DNA from: Serratia plymuthica
GTDB lineage: Bacteria; Pseudomonadota; Gammaproteobacteria; Enterobacterales; Enterobacteriaceae
Direction: 5' to 3'
DNA length: 64,000 bases
Assembly (NCBI RefSeq): GCF_018336935.1
Contig: NZ_CP068771.1
Coordinates: 5,208,001-5,272,000, forward strand
Shown here in pieces: positions 10,399 to 19,000 of the stretch. The translations under genes were made by a program, and so were the position numbers. The notes below the pieces were generated by a model. The model was not told the origin of the DNA. It ran no database searches and saw nothing but the letters and a program-made list of their open reading frames with translations. Positions within the stretch are counted from its first letter, which is position 1, and each line of letters opens with the position of its first letter.

Positions 10399-11373
10399 CT
10401 AACTTAAACGAATATTAAACAATTGGGATTGCAGGGCGTTCCAGTCAGCATTTTCGCTGTGGATCAGTTCAATGCGGCTATCCAGCGGGGCGACAGGGCG
10501 CGTTTCGATATTCAGATCCTGCCCCTGGCGGTTAATCAGCAATGTGCCTTCCGCAATGCGGACCACGCCTTTGGCGCGTTCGACCGGCGCCAGCCGTACC
10601 CACTCCATGATGCCAATGGTATCGAACACCGTGTCCGCATCAAAAATCCAGCCGCAGCTGGTAAATCCTTGGCCCTGATTGAGCGCCCGTCGCCAACGTG
10701 AAGTTTCCGGCAGCCGCAATGCGGCCAGGCCCTGGGTTTTGGCATGGCTATGATGCTGTTGCGCATCCGGTAATTCTGTGCGATTCGTGCGAGGCAGGTT
10801 GAGCCAATCCACTTTCGCCCGGCCTTGTTCTATGGGATAAAGCGGCCGCTGGCTGGGATCTTGCGCCGTCCACTGCTGCAAAGCCAACAGATCCTGCGGT
10901 TGATAGGTGTCGCTTTTGCTGGCCAAAATAATGTCGGCTGCCGCCAACTGATCGCGAAAGTTTTCATTTTCGCGATAGCGCGGCTCGCTGAGTTGGCGGG
11001 CATCCAGCAGGCACAGCGTGGCCTGCAGATCGATCCAGCCGGCGTAGCTGTCTTGCGTCAGCAACGACAGGATTTGCTTCGGGTGGCCCAGGCCGGTGGG
11101 CTCGATAAGCAACCGGTCGGGCTTGCTTTGCTGCAACAGCATATTCAATCCGACCTGCATCGGCAGGCCGTTTACGCAGCACATGCATCCGCCGGGGATC
11201 TCCTTCAACACTGCGCCGCTGTCCGCCAGCAACGCGCCGTCGATGCCAATTTCACCGAATTCATTCACCAGCACCGCCCAGCGCTCATGTTCCGGCTTGT
11301 TGGCCAGCAGATGGCGGATGGTGGTGGTTTTACCGCTGCCGAGAAAACCGGTGATCAGGTTAGTTTTGGTCAT
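10399..11373 (-). CDS. yeiR: Zinc-binding G3E GTPase YeiR
   Basis: A 324-residue COG0523/G3E-family P-loop GTPase. It starts MTKTNLITGFLGSGKTTTIR, with the Walker A GFLGSGKTT at residues 8-16, then the metal-binding CxCC motif (GGCMCCVNG) near residue 65, a conserved EPTGLGHP segment, and a SKSD sequence that serves as the guanine-recognition element. Such proteins are thought to deliver metals, often zinc, to client enzymes. The ATG at 11371-11373 follows an AGGAA site; upstream in-frame codons would add an Arg-rich tail with no family support. No Zur-like dyad was evident upstream. Confidence 0.92.
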   Translation of the reverse strand: MTKTNLITGFLGSGKTTTIRHLLANKPEHERWAVLVNEFGEIGIDGALLADSGAVLKEIPGGCMCCVNGLPMQVGLNMLLQQSKPDRLLIEPTGLGHPKQILSLLTQDSYAGWIDLQATLCLLDARQLSEPRYRENENFRDQLAAADIILASKSDTYQPQDLLALQQWTAQDPSQRPLYPIEQGRAKVDWLNLPRTNRTELPDAQQHHSHAKTQGLAALRLPETSRWRRALNQGQGFTSCGWIFDADTVFDTIGIMEWVRLAPVERAKGVVRIAEGTLLINRQGQDLNIETRPVAPLDSRIELIHSENADWNALQSQLFNIRLS

Positions 11374-11688
11374 TGATGATTCCTGATGTTGATAAAGTCG
11401 ATGGGTCGATAAGTAAGCCACGCTACCTGGCTGTTTGCGAGAGCGTTTTAACCTGCGCCAGGTCACAAATTCAATACGTTAAAATGCGTCATTTAACCGG
11501 TTAAATCCACGCCCGGCGTTCGGAAAATTCCCAACAAAAACCCTGTATTAGATATGGATGTTAGCGGTTAGTAGCTTGTTTTTACGCTATTAATGGTTGG
11601 AATATCCATCAAATAAATCCCCTTACCTTACGATTATTCCTAAGAAAATCCTCTATGTTTAAATTGAGTTAACAAAAGTGAGGTTGCC
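11374..11688. other. Divergent promoter region yeiR / fimbrial-like gene
   Basis: About 315 AT-rich bases separate two divergent genes. It must hold both promoters. No strong hairpin, repeat or additional reading frame was recognised. Confidence 0.5.
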
Positions 11689-11997
11689 ATGAACATCTTT
11701 CGGTTAGTGTTGATCGCAGGAGTGTTGTTTTCATGGACGGCGGCAGGCCATGCCGGAACCACTGGCGGGGTTATTCATTTTGTTGGTTCTATCGTAGAAA
11801 GCCCCTGTTCGGTGGATATCGCCGGTTCAACGGCCAATACGCAATGTTACCGCAATGGGCAACACTATCAAGGGCAACAGACCCTGGCGCATTTCGATGT
11901 TTCACGCAAAGAGCTTCCACTGAATTTAGGTACGACGGAAATGCAGTGGGTGGATCAACAGAAAAAACTGGCCGTCATGACCGTGGTTTATCGTTAA
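11689..11997 (+). CDS. Small secreted fimbrial-like protein
   Basis: A 102-residue protein with a signal peptide (about residues 1-22, ending GHA). Mature residues GGVIHFVGSIVESPCSVD resemble the first beta-strand of type 1 pilins, including one cysteine; a second cysteine follows at NTQCY, so the pilin disulphide could form. The ending VMTVVYR resembles the C-terminal strand of pilins. At about 80 mature residues it is much shorter than a normal pilin of roughly 155, and no chaperone, usher or other subunit is nearby. It may be a periplasmic stand-alone protein or an eroded pilin. The start follows GTGAGG. Confidence 0.65.
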   Translation: MNIFRLVLIAGVLFSWTAAGHAGTTGGVIHFVGSIVESPCSVDIAGSTANTQCYRNGQHYQGQQTLAHFDVSRKELPLNLGTTEMQWVDQQKKLAVMTVVYR

Positions 11998-12045
11998 GTT
12001 ATCCGGCCATGCCGGCACAGCTTGCCCGGCATGGCTTTCATCTCC

Positions 12046-13527
12046 TTAGGCCAGTTGAGTCGCAACCCACTCTTTCACCGTTTGGCGTGCCCCGCGATCG
12101 CGCAGCGACAGGTAAGCGCGGGTTACCGCCGCCACAAATTCACCCTCGGCCGGCAGCTGTTCGCCGAAAACGGTCTTCAACCCCAATAGCGCTTTAACCC
12201 GTTGCTCATCGTCCGGCGTAGCGGCTACCCTTTGCTGCAGTGCAGGCAGCAGCGGATCGCGGATGTCGATAGGCTGGCCGGCGTCATCCACGCCGCTGAC
12301 ATAGCGCATCCAGGCGGCGACGCCCAATGCCAGGCCGGCATAGCTGCCGCCATGTTGCAGGTGCCAGCGGACCGAATCCAGCATGCGCTGCGGCAGTTTT
12401 TGCGTGCCGTCCATGGCGATTTGCCAGGTGCGGTGCTGCAGCGCGGGATTGCTGTAGCGTTCGATCAACTGTGCGGCGTAGGCGGCCAGATCGATGCCGC
12501 TGACGCTGAGGGTCGGCGCCTGCTCGGCCAGCATCAGGTGGTGGGCGGCACGGCGATAAGACTCGTCGGTCATGCAGTCGTTAATGTACTGATAGCCGCC
12601 CAGATAACCGAGATAGGCCAGGAACGAGTGGCTGCCGTTCAGCATGCGCAGCTTCATCTGTTCAAACGGCAGCACGTCGTCGACCAACTGCGCCCCGGCC
12701 AGTTCCCAGGCCGGGCGACCGGCGACAAAATTGTCTTCCACCACCCATTGAATGAAAGGTTCGCAAGCGATGGCGCATTCATCATGGACGCCGCCGAGAG
12801 CGGCGGCAATATCAGCCAGCGTTTCCGGCGTGGCGGCCGGAACAATACGGTCGACCATGGTGCTGGGGAAGCTGACCTGGCGGGCTATCCACTCTGCCAG
12901 CATGCCGTCGCGCTCCTGCGCCAACCCGATTATTGCGTTACGCAGCACATGGCCGTTTTCCGGAATGTTATCGCAAGAGAGCAGGGTGAAGGCGGGCAGG
13001 TCGCGTTCAAGACGCAGACGCAGCGCCTCCACCAGAATGCCGGGAACGGTGGTCGGCTGACCAGGATTGGCCAGATCGGCGCGGATCGCCTCATGCTGCA
13101 GATCCAACTTTCCGCTGCCCGGTTCTATACAGTAGCCTTTTTCGGTAATGGTCATCGACACTATCGCCACCTGAGGCTCCGCCAGTTTTTCCAGCACGGC
13201 GCCGATCCCTTCCAGCTTGCGATGCACGCTTTCATTCACCGCGCCGATCACGATGGCCTGATTACCCGTAGCGCCTTTCTCCAGCACGCTGTACAGGTGA
13301 TCCTGCAGACGCAGGCTCTGGAACAATGGCGCGCCGCCAGACAGGCTGATTTCGCAAATACCCCAGTCGCCGCCCTGGCGGTTCAGCACCCGATCGGTAA
13401 GCAACGCCTGGTGGGCGCGGTGGAAAGCGCCAAATCCGATATGCACCATACGGCTTTGCAATGCGCTGCGATCGTAGCGCGGCTGCTGGACCACATCCGG
13501 CAGCGGCGAGTTGGCGATAGTCTTCAT
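12046..13527 (-). CDS. yeiQ: Mannitol dehydrogenase-family oxidoreductase YeiQ (fructuronate reductase-like)
   Basis: A 493-residue long-chain polyol dehydrogenase similar to E. coli YeiQ over its full length. An N-terminal Rossmann segment carries GFGAFHRAHQALLTD. Conserved central segments are LSCDNIPENGHV, MVDRIVPAA, and the C-terminal domain motif KLRMLNGSHSFLAYLG with its catalytic lysine. The family interconverts ketohexuronates and aldonates (fructuronate-mannonate) or mannitol-fructose with NAD(P). Its divergent partner uxuA dehydrates mannonate, which supports a fructuronate-mannonate role here. Start at 13527 follows TTTGGAG. Confidence 0.88.
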   Translation of the reverse strand: MKTIANSPLPDVVQQPRYDRSALQSRMVHIGFGAFHRAHQALLTDRVLNRQGGDWGICEISLSGGAPLFQSLRLQDHLYSVLEKGATGNQAIVIGAVNESVHRKLEGIGAVLEKLAEPQVAIVSMTITEKGYCIEPGSGKLDLQHEAIRADLANPGQPTTVPGILVEALRLRLERDLPAFTLLSCDNIPENGHVLRNAIIGLAQERDGMLAEWIARQVSFPSTMVDRIVPAATPETLADIAAALGGVHDECAIACEPFIQWVVEDNFVAGRPAWELAGAQLVDDVLPFEQMKLRMLNGSHSFLAYLGYLGGYQYINDCMTDESYRRAAHHLMLAEQAPTLSVSGIDLAAYAAQLIERYSNPALQHRTWQIAMDGTQKLPQRMLDSVRWHLQHGGSYAGLALGVAAWMRYVSGVDDAGQPIDIRDPLLPALQQRVAATPDDEQRVKALLGLKTVFGEQLPAEGEFVAAVTRAYLSLRDRGARQTVKEWVATQLA

Positions 13528-13578
13528 TCAAGGCTCCAAAGCTGAGTAAAAGGTGCTGGCCGGTAACTTTTTAAAAGC

Positions 13579-13594
13579 TATCAGACCAGTTTTA
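13579..13594. promoter_or_regulatory. Candidate GntR-type operator near yeiQ
   Basis: On the minus strand this reads AACTGGTCTGATAGC, similar to the FadR-subfamily pattern CTGGTCnGA. It lies about 55 bases upstream of the yeiQ start, consistent with repression by a UxuR/ExuR-like regulator. Identification is by eye only. Confidence 0.35.
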
Positions 13595-13673
13595 CAGACG
13601 ACAAGTGGGCTGTTCCCGGTCTTTGTCGTACTGGCTCTCTGCCGCCAGTGTAAGGCTGTCGGCGCATCATTAA

Positions 13674-13690
13674 AATTGGTCAGTCCAAAA
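13674..13690. promoter_or_regulatory. Candidate UxuR/ExuR-like operator
   Basis: The sequence AATTGGTCAGTCCAAAA is an imperfect dyad TTGGT-CAG-TCCAA. Regulators of the FadR subfamily of GntR proteins (PdhR, UxuR, ExuR) favour TTGGT...ACCAA dyads. It lies between divergent yeiQ and uxuA, where one regulator could control both. Confidence 0.4.
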
Positions 13691-13861
13691 TAAGCCAGAT
13701 TCGTGAAGTGGATCAACCCACTGCGATTTCTGTTTTGACAGCAGGCCATGAAGGAGTAAGGTAAAAGATAAGTGATATCTATTTATTTTGGTATAACAAG
13801 ATTGTCAGATTTGAACGATCTTGATCACCGCAACCTCCGGCGATTTTTACAAGGATAAACA

Positions 13862-15055
13862 ATGGAACAAACATGGCGTTGGTACGGGCCGAACGATCCT
13901 GTCTCTCTTGACGATGTGCGCCAGGCCGGCGCCACCGGCGTCGTCACCGCACTGCACCATATTCCCAACGGCGAAGTCTGGCCGGTCGATGAGATCAAGG
14001 CGCGTCAGGCGCTGTTGGCGGAGAAAGGCCTGGTGTGGTCAGTGGTGGAAAGCATTCCGGTGCATGAAGAGATCAAAACCCACAGCGGCAATTACCTGCG
14101 GCATATCGCCAATTACCAGCAGTCGCTGCGTAATCTGGCAGCCTGCGGCATAGATACCGTGTGCTACAACTTTATGCCGATCCTCGACTGGACACGCACC
14201 GATCTGGAGTACCTGTTGCCTGACGGTTCGAAAGCGCTGCGTTTCGATCACATCGCCTTCGCCGCCTTTGATCTGCACATCCTGCAACGCGCCGGTGCGC
14301 AACAGGATTACACGCCCGAAGAACAAACGCAGGCGGCGGCCCATTTCGCTGCCATGAGCGAAGCGGAAAAGAACAAATTGACCGGCAATATCATCGCTGG
14401 GCTGCCGGGAGCCGAAGAGGGATACACGCTCGATCAGTTCCGTGCCCGGCTGGCGGAGTATGATGCGATCGACAAGGCGCAACTGCGCGAAAATATGGCG
14501 GTATTCCTGCGCGCCATTGTGCCGGTGGCAGAAGAGGTTGGCGTGCGCCTGGCGGTGCATCCTGACGATCCGCCGCGTCCGATCCTCGGCCTGCCGCGCA
14601 TCGTGTCCACCATTGAGGACATGCAGTGGCTGAAGCAGACCGTCGACAGCCTTTATAACGGTTTTACTATGTGTACCGGTTCCTACGGCGTGCGTGCGGA
14701 TAATGACCTGGTGCGGATGATTGATACCTTCGGCGATCGCATCCATTTCACCCACCTGCGCGCCACCTGCCGCGAAGAGAACCCGAAGAGTTTTCACGAG
14801 GGTGCCCATCTGCAGGGCGACGTGGATATGGTTGCGGTGATTGAGGCGATCCTCAACGAGGAGCAGCGGCGTCATCAGGCGGGCGATCGCCGGCCGATCC
14901 CGATGCGTCCCGATCACGGGCACCAGATGCTGGATGATTTGAAGAAAAAAACCAATCCGGGCTACTCGGCGATTGGTCGGCTGAAAGGGTTGGCGGAGCT
15001 GCGCGGCGTCGAGCTGGCGCTTAAGCGCCGTTTCTTCCCTGAATTGCCGTCGTAA
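13862..15055 (+). CDS. uxuA: D-mannonate dehydratase UxuA
   Basis: A 397-residue mannonate dehydratase (E. coli UxuA has 394). The opening [16 protein letters not shown] and the conserved [12 protein letters not shown] are characteristic. Metal-binding and catalytic segments are intact, including [39 protein letters not shown] and the late PMRPDHGHQ. The enzyme converts D-mannonate to 2-keto-3-deoxygluconate in the cytosol using divalent metal. The start follows AAGGATAAACA. It is divergent from yeiQ, which makes mannonate from fructuronate; E. coli has uxuA elsewhere, so this pairing is a rearrangement. An ERIC element lies between it and efpL. Confidence 0.96.
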   Translation: MEQTWRWYGPNDPVSLDDVRQAGATGVVTALHHIPNGEVWPVDEIKARQALLAEKGLVWSVVESIPVHEEIKTHSGNYLRHIANYQQSLRNLAACGIDTVCYNFMPILDWTRTDLEYLLPDGSKALRFDHIAFAAFDLHILQRAGAQQDYTPEEQTQAAAHFAAMSEAEKNKLTGNIIAGLPGAEEGYTLDQFRARLAEYDAIDKAQLRENMAVFLRAIVPVAEEVGVRLAVHPDDPPRPILGLPRIVSTIEDMQWLKQTVDSLYNGFTMCTGSYGVRADNDLVRMIDTFGDRIHFTHLRATCREENPKSFHEGAHLQGDVDMVAVIEAILNEEQRRHQAGDRRPIPMRPDHGHQMLDDLKKKTNPGYSAIGRLKGLAELRGVELALKRRFFPELPS

Positions 15056-15077
15056 AGCGGGAATAAAGCCCAATGGA

Positions 15078-15178
15078 TTTCACGCTGCAGCCAGGCGGCA
15101 AGAGCACAAATCCCCAGGAGCTTACATCGGTAAGTGACTGGGGTGAGGGCTAGTAGCCAACAACGCTGCAGCGTGAAA
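15078..15178. repeat. ERIC (intergenic repeat unit) element
   Basis: A roughly 101-bp element bounded by the perfect 14-bp inverted repeat TTTCACGCTGCAGC / GCTGCAGCGTGAAA. The centre contains the two ERIC core blocks, ATCCCCAGGAGCTTACAT and GTAAGTGACTGGGGTGAG, which match the well-known ERIC primer sites. It sits between convergent uxuA and efpL and ends about 10 bases from the efpL stop. When transcribed it would fold into one long hairpin and could affect the 3' ends of both genes. Confidence 0.92.
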
Positions 15179-15187
15179 GACGAAGGG

Positions 15188-15760
15188 CTAGTCGGCGCGG
15201 CTCATATAGCGGCGTTCGGCAATATGAATGCGTATTTTGTCGCCGGCGCTGAGGTATTCCGGCACATGAATGGTCAGGCCGGTCGCCATGGTGGCCGGCT
15301 TGTTGCGGGCGCTGGCGGAGGCGCCTTTGATGCCCGGCGCGGTGTCGACAATTTCCATATCCACGGTTTGCGGCAGTTCCAGCGCCAGCACCTGGCCTTC
15401 CAGCGTCAGTACCTGCATACCCGGCAGGCCGGCTTCGGGAATAAACAGCAACTCGTCTTCGATCTGGTCTTTCTTGAAGATGTACGGGGTGAAATCCTCG
15501 TCATCCATGAACACGTATTCTTCCCCATCGATATAAGAGAAGTTCACCTTGCGGCGGGACAGGGAAATGGTGTCCAGAATATCGTCGCCCTTGAAACGCT
15601 CTTCTACCTTCAGCCCGGTACGGACGTCGGAGAAACGCATTTTGTATAAGGTGCTGGCGCCGCGGGCGCTTGGGCTTTGCACATCGATGTCTTTCACCAG
15701 CAGCAGTTTGCCGTTGTAATTGATCGCCATGCCGCGCTTAATTTCGTTAGCCTTTGCCAT
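15188..15760 (-). CDS. efpL: Elongation factor P-like protein EfpL (YeiP)
   Basis: A 190-residue EF-P paralogue with the same length as E. coli YeiP/EfpL. It has the three beta-barrel domains of EF-P; the loop that carries the modified residue in EF-P reads SARGAST here, with an arginine at the tip rather than the modified lysine, which is typical of the YeiP branch. It helps ribosomes through poly-proline and related stalling motifs. The C-terminal segment [16 protein letters not shown] is family-typical. Its stop abuts the ERIC element. Confidence 0.95.
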   Translation of the reverse strand: MAKANEIKRGMAINYNGKLLLVKDIDVQSPSARGASTLYKMRFSDVRTGLKVEERFKGDDILDTISLSRRKVNFSYIDGEEYVFMDDEDFTPYIFKKDQIEDELLFIPEAGLPGMQVLTLEGQVLALELPQTVDMEIVDTAPGIKGASASARNKPATMATGLTIHVPEYLSAGDKIRIHIAERRYMSRAD

Positions 15761-15889
15761 ATAAAGTAACCTGCAATGAAGAGTATTTGGGAAGTTGCGA
15801 CAAGTTACTCGCGCCGCTGATTTCAGGCAAGCAGATCGCGCAAAAACAGTGACGGAAAGGGGATGGCGAGTGCCATCCCCTGAGCGGAT

Positions 15890-17134
15890 TTACTGAAATA
15901 CCGGCAGCAGGCCGAGCAACGCCAGCAGATGGGCGGCGGCGTTGATCACCCCGAACAGAATGATGAACAGGATCATGCCGTGACCACCCGGCGCGCGATA
16001 CTGTGCCTGTGGGAAGCGGCGGCGGCTGGCGCGCGCCAACATCGCCGGCACGATCACCGCCCAGATGGTGGCCGCCAGCCCGGCGAAGCCGATGGCGTAC
16101 AGGAAGCCGTTCGGGAACAGCAGGGCGGCCAGCGTTGGCGGCGCGAAAGTCACCAGCGCGGTTTTGCTGCGCCCGGTAGCGTCATCGCTGAATTTAAAGA
16201 AGTCCGCCAGATAATCGAACAGGCCCAGCGATACCCCGAGGAATGAACTGGCCAGCGCCATATAAGAGAAGGCGTTCAGCAGTTGGCCAACGGCCTGGCT
16301 GCTGGAGACGTTGCCCATTTGCTTGAGCAGGCTGCCGATGTTGCCGCCTTCGGCAATCACCTGTTTGAAGGCGTCGCGGGCGATGTTGCCCTGAATCACA
16401 TACTGCCACAGGATATAGATCGCCAGCGCCAGCAGCGTGCCGTACACCAGGCTGCGCACCACCGCGCGGCTGTCTTTCCGGTAGTACTTCACCAGCCCCG
16501 GCACGTTGCCGTGGTAGCCGAACGACGTCAGCAGGTAGGGCAACGCCGCCAGCGCATAGGGCAGATAGCTGGCCTGGTCATCGCCGCGGTTGAACAGTAC
16601 CGCCGGTTGCACATGGGTGAACATATCGCCCACCGACATCACAAAGGTGATCACCATCCCGCCGATCAGAATGGTGCTCAGGCGATCGACGGCGCGGGTC
16701 GACAACCAGACGATAAACGCCACCACGGCGGCAAACGCCAGCCCTGCGGTGGTTTGGCCGACGCCGACGATGCCTTCCAGCGTATGGGCGATGATCGAGC
16801 CGCCGGCGGAAATGTAGGCGTAGGTGAGGATGTACAGCACAAAGGCAATGGACATGCCGTTAATGGCGTTCCAGCCTTTGCCCAGCAGATCTTTGACGAT
16901 GGTATGGAAGCTGGCGCCGCTTGGGTAATGCAGCGTGGCTTCCAGGATCATCAGACCGGAAATCAGCATGCAGGCCCAGGTATAAATCAACAGCGCCACG
17001 GAGCCGCTGAACCACACGCCAGAAGTGACGATGGGGATGGAGAACATGCCGGCGCCGACGGCGGTGCCTGCAATGATCATCGCGCCGCCGAGTACCGAAG
17101 GGCGGGCTAGCTTCTGGATGGTGTCCGTGGACAT
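15890..17134 (-). CDS. mtr: Tryptophan-specific permease Mtr
   Basis: A 414-residue member of the aromatic amino acid permease (HAAAP) family, the same length as E. coli Mtr. Shared segments include [10 protein letters not shown] near the start, [34 protein letters not shown], and the late [18 protein letters not shown] and [19 protein letters not shown]. It imports tryptophan by proton symport through the inner membrane. TyrP and TnaB are relatives, but these segments and the TrpR-type operator upstream favour Mtr. The start follows CAGGAG. Confidence 0.88.
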   Translation of the reverse strand: MSTDTIQKLARPSVLGGAMIIAGTAVGAGMFSIPIVTSGVWFSGSVALLIYTWACMLISGLMILEATLHYPSGASFHTIVKDLLGKGWNAINGMSIAFVLYILTYAYISAGGSIIAHTLEGIVGVGQTTAGLAFAAVVAFIVWLSTRAVDRLSTILIGGMVITFVMSVGDMFTHVQPAVLFNRGDDQASYLPYALAALPYLLTSFGYHGNVPGLVKYYRKDSRAVVRSLVYGTLLALAIYILWQYVIQGNIARDAFKQVIAEGGNIGSLLKQMGNVSSSQAVGQLLNAFSYMALASSFLGVSLGLFDYLADFFKFSDDATGRSKTALVTFAPPTLAALLFPNGFLYAIGFAGLAATIWAVIVPAMLARASRRRFPQAQYRAPGGHGMILFIILFGVINAAAHLLALLGLLPVFQ

Positions 17135-17172
17135 TTTTGCTCCTGAGTGGCCGTGTCGGCCGTGAGTTCTTT

Positions 17173-17192
17173 TGTACTAGCTCAATGGTACA
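17173..17192 (-). promoter_or_regulatory. TrpR operator upstream of mtr
   Basis: TGTACTAGCTCAATGGTACA lies about 40 bases upstream of the mtr start. It has the same length and ends as the E. coli mtr operator (TGTACT-N8-TGGTACA is shared, and the G at position 8 of the site also matches). This supports tryptophan-dependent repression by TrpR. Confidence 0.75.
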
Positions 17193-17417
17193 TGTGCATT
17201 TGGTGCATGTAAAGCCGTGACTATGCTTGTTTCATGCATTGATTGGCGTTAATTGGCCTGTTTGTGGCGTATTTTTAACCTGTGTGCGAAGGACCGGTTT
17301 GTGGCTCTGGAGGCGGGGTGTAAAGATTGGCGGGTAAAGCCGGATTATGCTGGCGGCGGATGAGCCGTGCTGATATTGTCGCGCTTCAATTCCGCCAGCC
17401 CACCGGGAGACTCGCTG

Positions 17418-17672
17418 ATGGACTGTCGTGCCGACTGCGGCGCCTGTTGTATCGCGCCTTCAATATCCAGCCCCATCCCCGGCATGCCCAACGGCAAGCC
17501 CGCCAATACCCGCTGCATTCATCTGAGTGAGCAACTGCGCTGCGGCCTGTTTCACTCGCCGCTGCGGCCCAAAGTGTGCGGCAGCCTGCAGGCCAGCCGC
17601 GAGATGTGTCATGACCATCGCGACCAGGCATTGATCTACCTGATCAAGCTGGAAGCGGATACTGCGCCTTAA
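17418..17672 (+). CDS. yeiW: Small cysteine-cluster protein YeiW (YkgJ family)
   Basis: An 84-residue cysteine-rich protein, equal in length to E. coli YeiW. The first residues [11 protein letters not shown] hold a CxxxCxxCC cluster, with further cysteines at TRCIH, LRCGL, KVCGS and EMCHD; together they suggest a bound metal ion or iron-sulphur cluster, as proposed for the UPF0153/YkgJ family. Function is unknown. The ATG at 17418 gives the family start. The last 29 bases overlap the 3' end of setB on the other strand. Confidence 0.85.
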   Translation: MDCRADCGACCIAPSISSPIPGMPNGKPANTRCIHLSEQLRCGLFHSPLRPKVCGSLQASREMCHDHRDQALIYLIKLEADTAP

Positions 17673-18837
17673 GCTTCCACAGGCACAGCGCCGCGCCGAC
17701 AACCATCGCCAGCGCGGAATAAAACACCGCGTGATAGTTCCAGATCTCCGCCACCATGCCGGCGACAGAACCGGCAATAATCCAGCCCACGCGCGTGGTG
17801 TTGGTAAACAAGGTGGTGGCTGCACCCGCCTGTCCGGGCATCAAATCCTGGAAATAGAGCATGCCGATCCCCGCCAGCACGCCGATAAACGCCGCGTTAA
17901 GCAGTTGCAGGGCGATCAGTTGCCAGGCGCCGGTGATAAACAACAGCCCAAAATAAAACAGCAGGCCCGCCGCCACCGCGCAGCGCATCAACAAGCGTTT
18001 GCCGAAGCGTTTGGCTACCATGCCGGCAATCAGCATGGTCGGTATCTCCAGCCCGGCCGCCGTGCCCATCAGTATCCCGGCCAGCTTTTCCGACAGTTGC
18101 AGCTCGTGCACCATATACAGCGGCATATTAATCAAATACATGCCATTTGCGGTCCACATAAAGGTGCAGGCCATAAACAGCAGCAGCGTATCGCGGCGGT
18201 TCTGGCGTGGCGCCTCCAGCGTGGCACCGGTTGTCACCTGCGTTTTGCGCATCGACGGCAGCATTTTCCATACCAGTACGCCGCACAGGATAAATGCAGC
18301 CGCCGCCGCCAGATACATCACCTTGAAGCCAAAACCCAATGCCAGCGCGAAGGCGATAGGCGGGCCTATTACCCAGGCGAGGGAAACTTGCGCACGCAGG
18401 ATTGAACTGAACATCACCGCCTCGCGGCCGGTGCGATCGGCGTGTTCACGCGCCAGGGCAAACATCTGCGGGTTGGCGGTGGAGCCGAAACTGGTCAGCA
18501 TCACGCCCAGGATCAGCAGCAGGTAATAATTGCGGTTCCAGGCGAACAGCACGCAACCCAAAGCGCCGAGCATGCAGCAGAGAAAAATCAGCGATTTGCG
18601 ATCGCCTTTTTGATCGGAGCGGCGGGCGAGAAACTGGCTGACCAGGATGCCGATGACGGCGCTGCCGGTGAAAAACAGGCCCACCATCGACGGGCGTACC
18701 TGCACTTCCGTCGCCAGAAACAGGCTGAGCGTGGGCGTCTGTAAAGCACCGGCAATTCCGGTGAGAAAAGCCACGACGAGAAAGGCCAGCGAAGTGAGAT
18801 CGGGCGAGCGTCGCGTTACCGCAGTTGATGTAGGCAT
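17644..18837 (-). CDS. setB: Sugar efflux transporter SetB
   Basis: A 397-residue major facilitator protein (E. coli SetB has 393). It shows [20 protein letters not shown] at the first helix, the MFS loop signature [15 protein letters not shown] after helix 2, [17 protein letters not shown], and [19 protein letters not shown] near the end. SET transporters export glucosides, lactose and related sugars across the inner membrane. The ATG at 18835-18837 is chosen because it gives the E. coli-like length, although its ribosome site is weak; an upstream ATG at 18888 is possible. The 3' end overlaps yeiW. Confidence 0.9.
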   Translation of the reverse strand: MPTSTAVTRRSPDLTSLAFLVVAFLTGIAGALQTPTLSLFLATEVQVRPSMVGLFFTGSAVIGILVSQFLARRSDQKGDRKSLIFLCCMLGALGCVLFAWNRNYYLLLILGVMLTSFGSTANPQMFALAREHADRTGREAVMFSSILRAQVSLAWVIGPPIAFALALGFGFKVMYLAAAAAFILCGVLVWKMLPSMRKTQVTTGATLEAPRQNRRDTLLLFMACTFMWTANGMYLINMPLYMVHELQLSEKLAGILMGTAAGLEIPTMLIAGMVAKRFGKRLLMRCAVAAGLLFYFGLLFITGAWQLIALQLLNAAFIGVLAGIGMLYFQDLMPGQAGAATTLFTNTTRVGWIIAGSVAGMVAEIWNYHAVFYSALAMVVGAALCLWKLKAQYPLPA

Positions 18838-18965
18838 AAAGGTCAGCAAAGGGCCGAAATAAGGAGGTCGGGTGAATAATACGCCCATTTTTCAAGAAAG
18901 AACAAAAAAACAAAAAGCAGTTTCATTCTGCTTAACCGTTAAAAGCGATTATCCGCATAAGCCTG

Positions 18966-18990
18966 AAAAAGGGCGACGTTGCCGCCGCCC
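18966..18990 (-). terminator. Terminator of the oxide reductase operon
   Basis: On the minus strand a GC-rich hairpin (GGGCG...CGCCC) is followed directly by TTTTT, 11 bases after the reductase stop codon. Confidence 0.7.
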
Positions 18991-19000
18991 CGTCTGGCGT

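Larger units (their letters stand above)
13528..13861. other. Divergent control region yeiQ / uxuA
   Basis: About 330 bases between two divergent hexuronate genes. It contains two candidate GntR/FadR-type operator sequences listed separately. No reading frame here is convincing. Confidence 0.55.

Noticed and set aside
15078..15178. CRISPR repeat or IS end
   Set aside because: Single copy with ERIC core blocks and inverted ends; no spacer pattern and no transposase gene.
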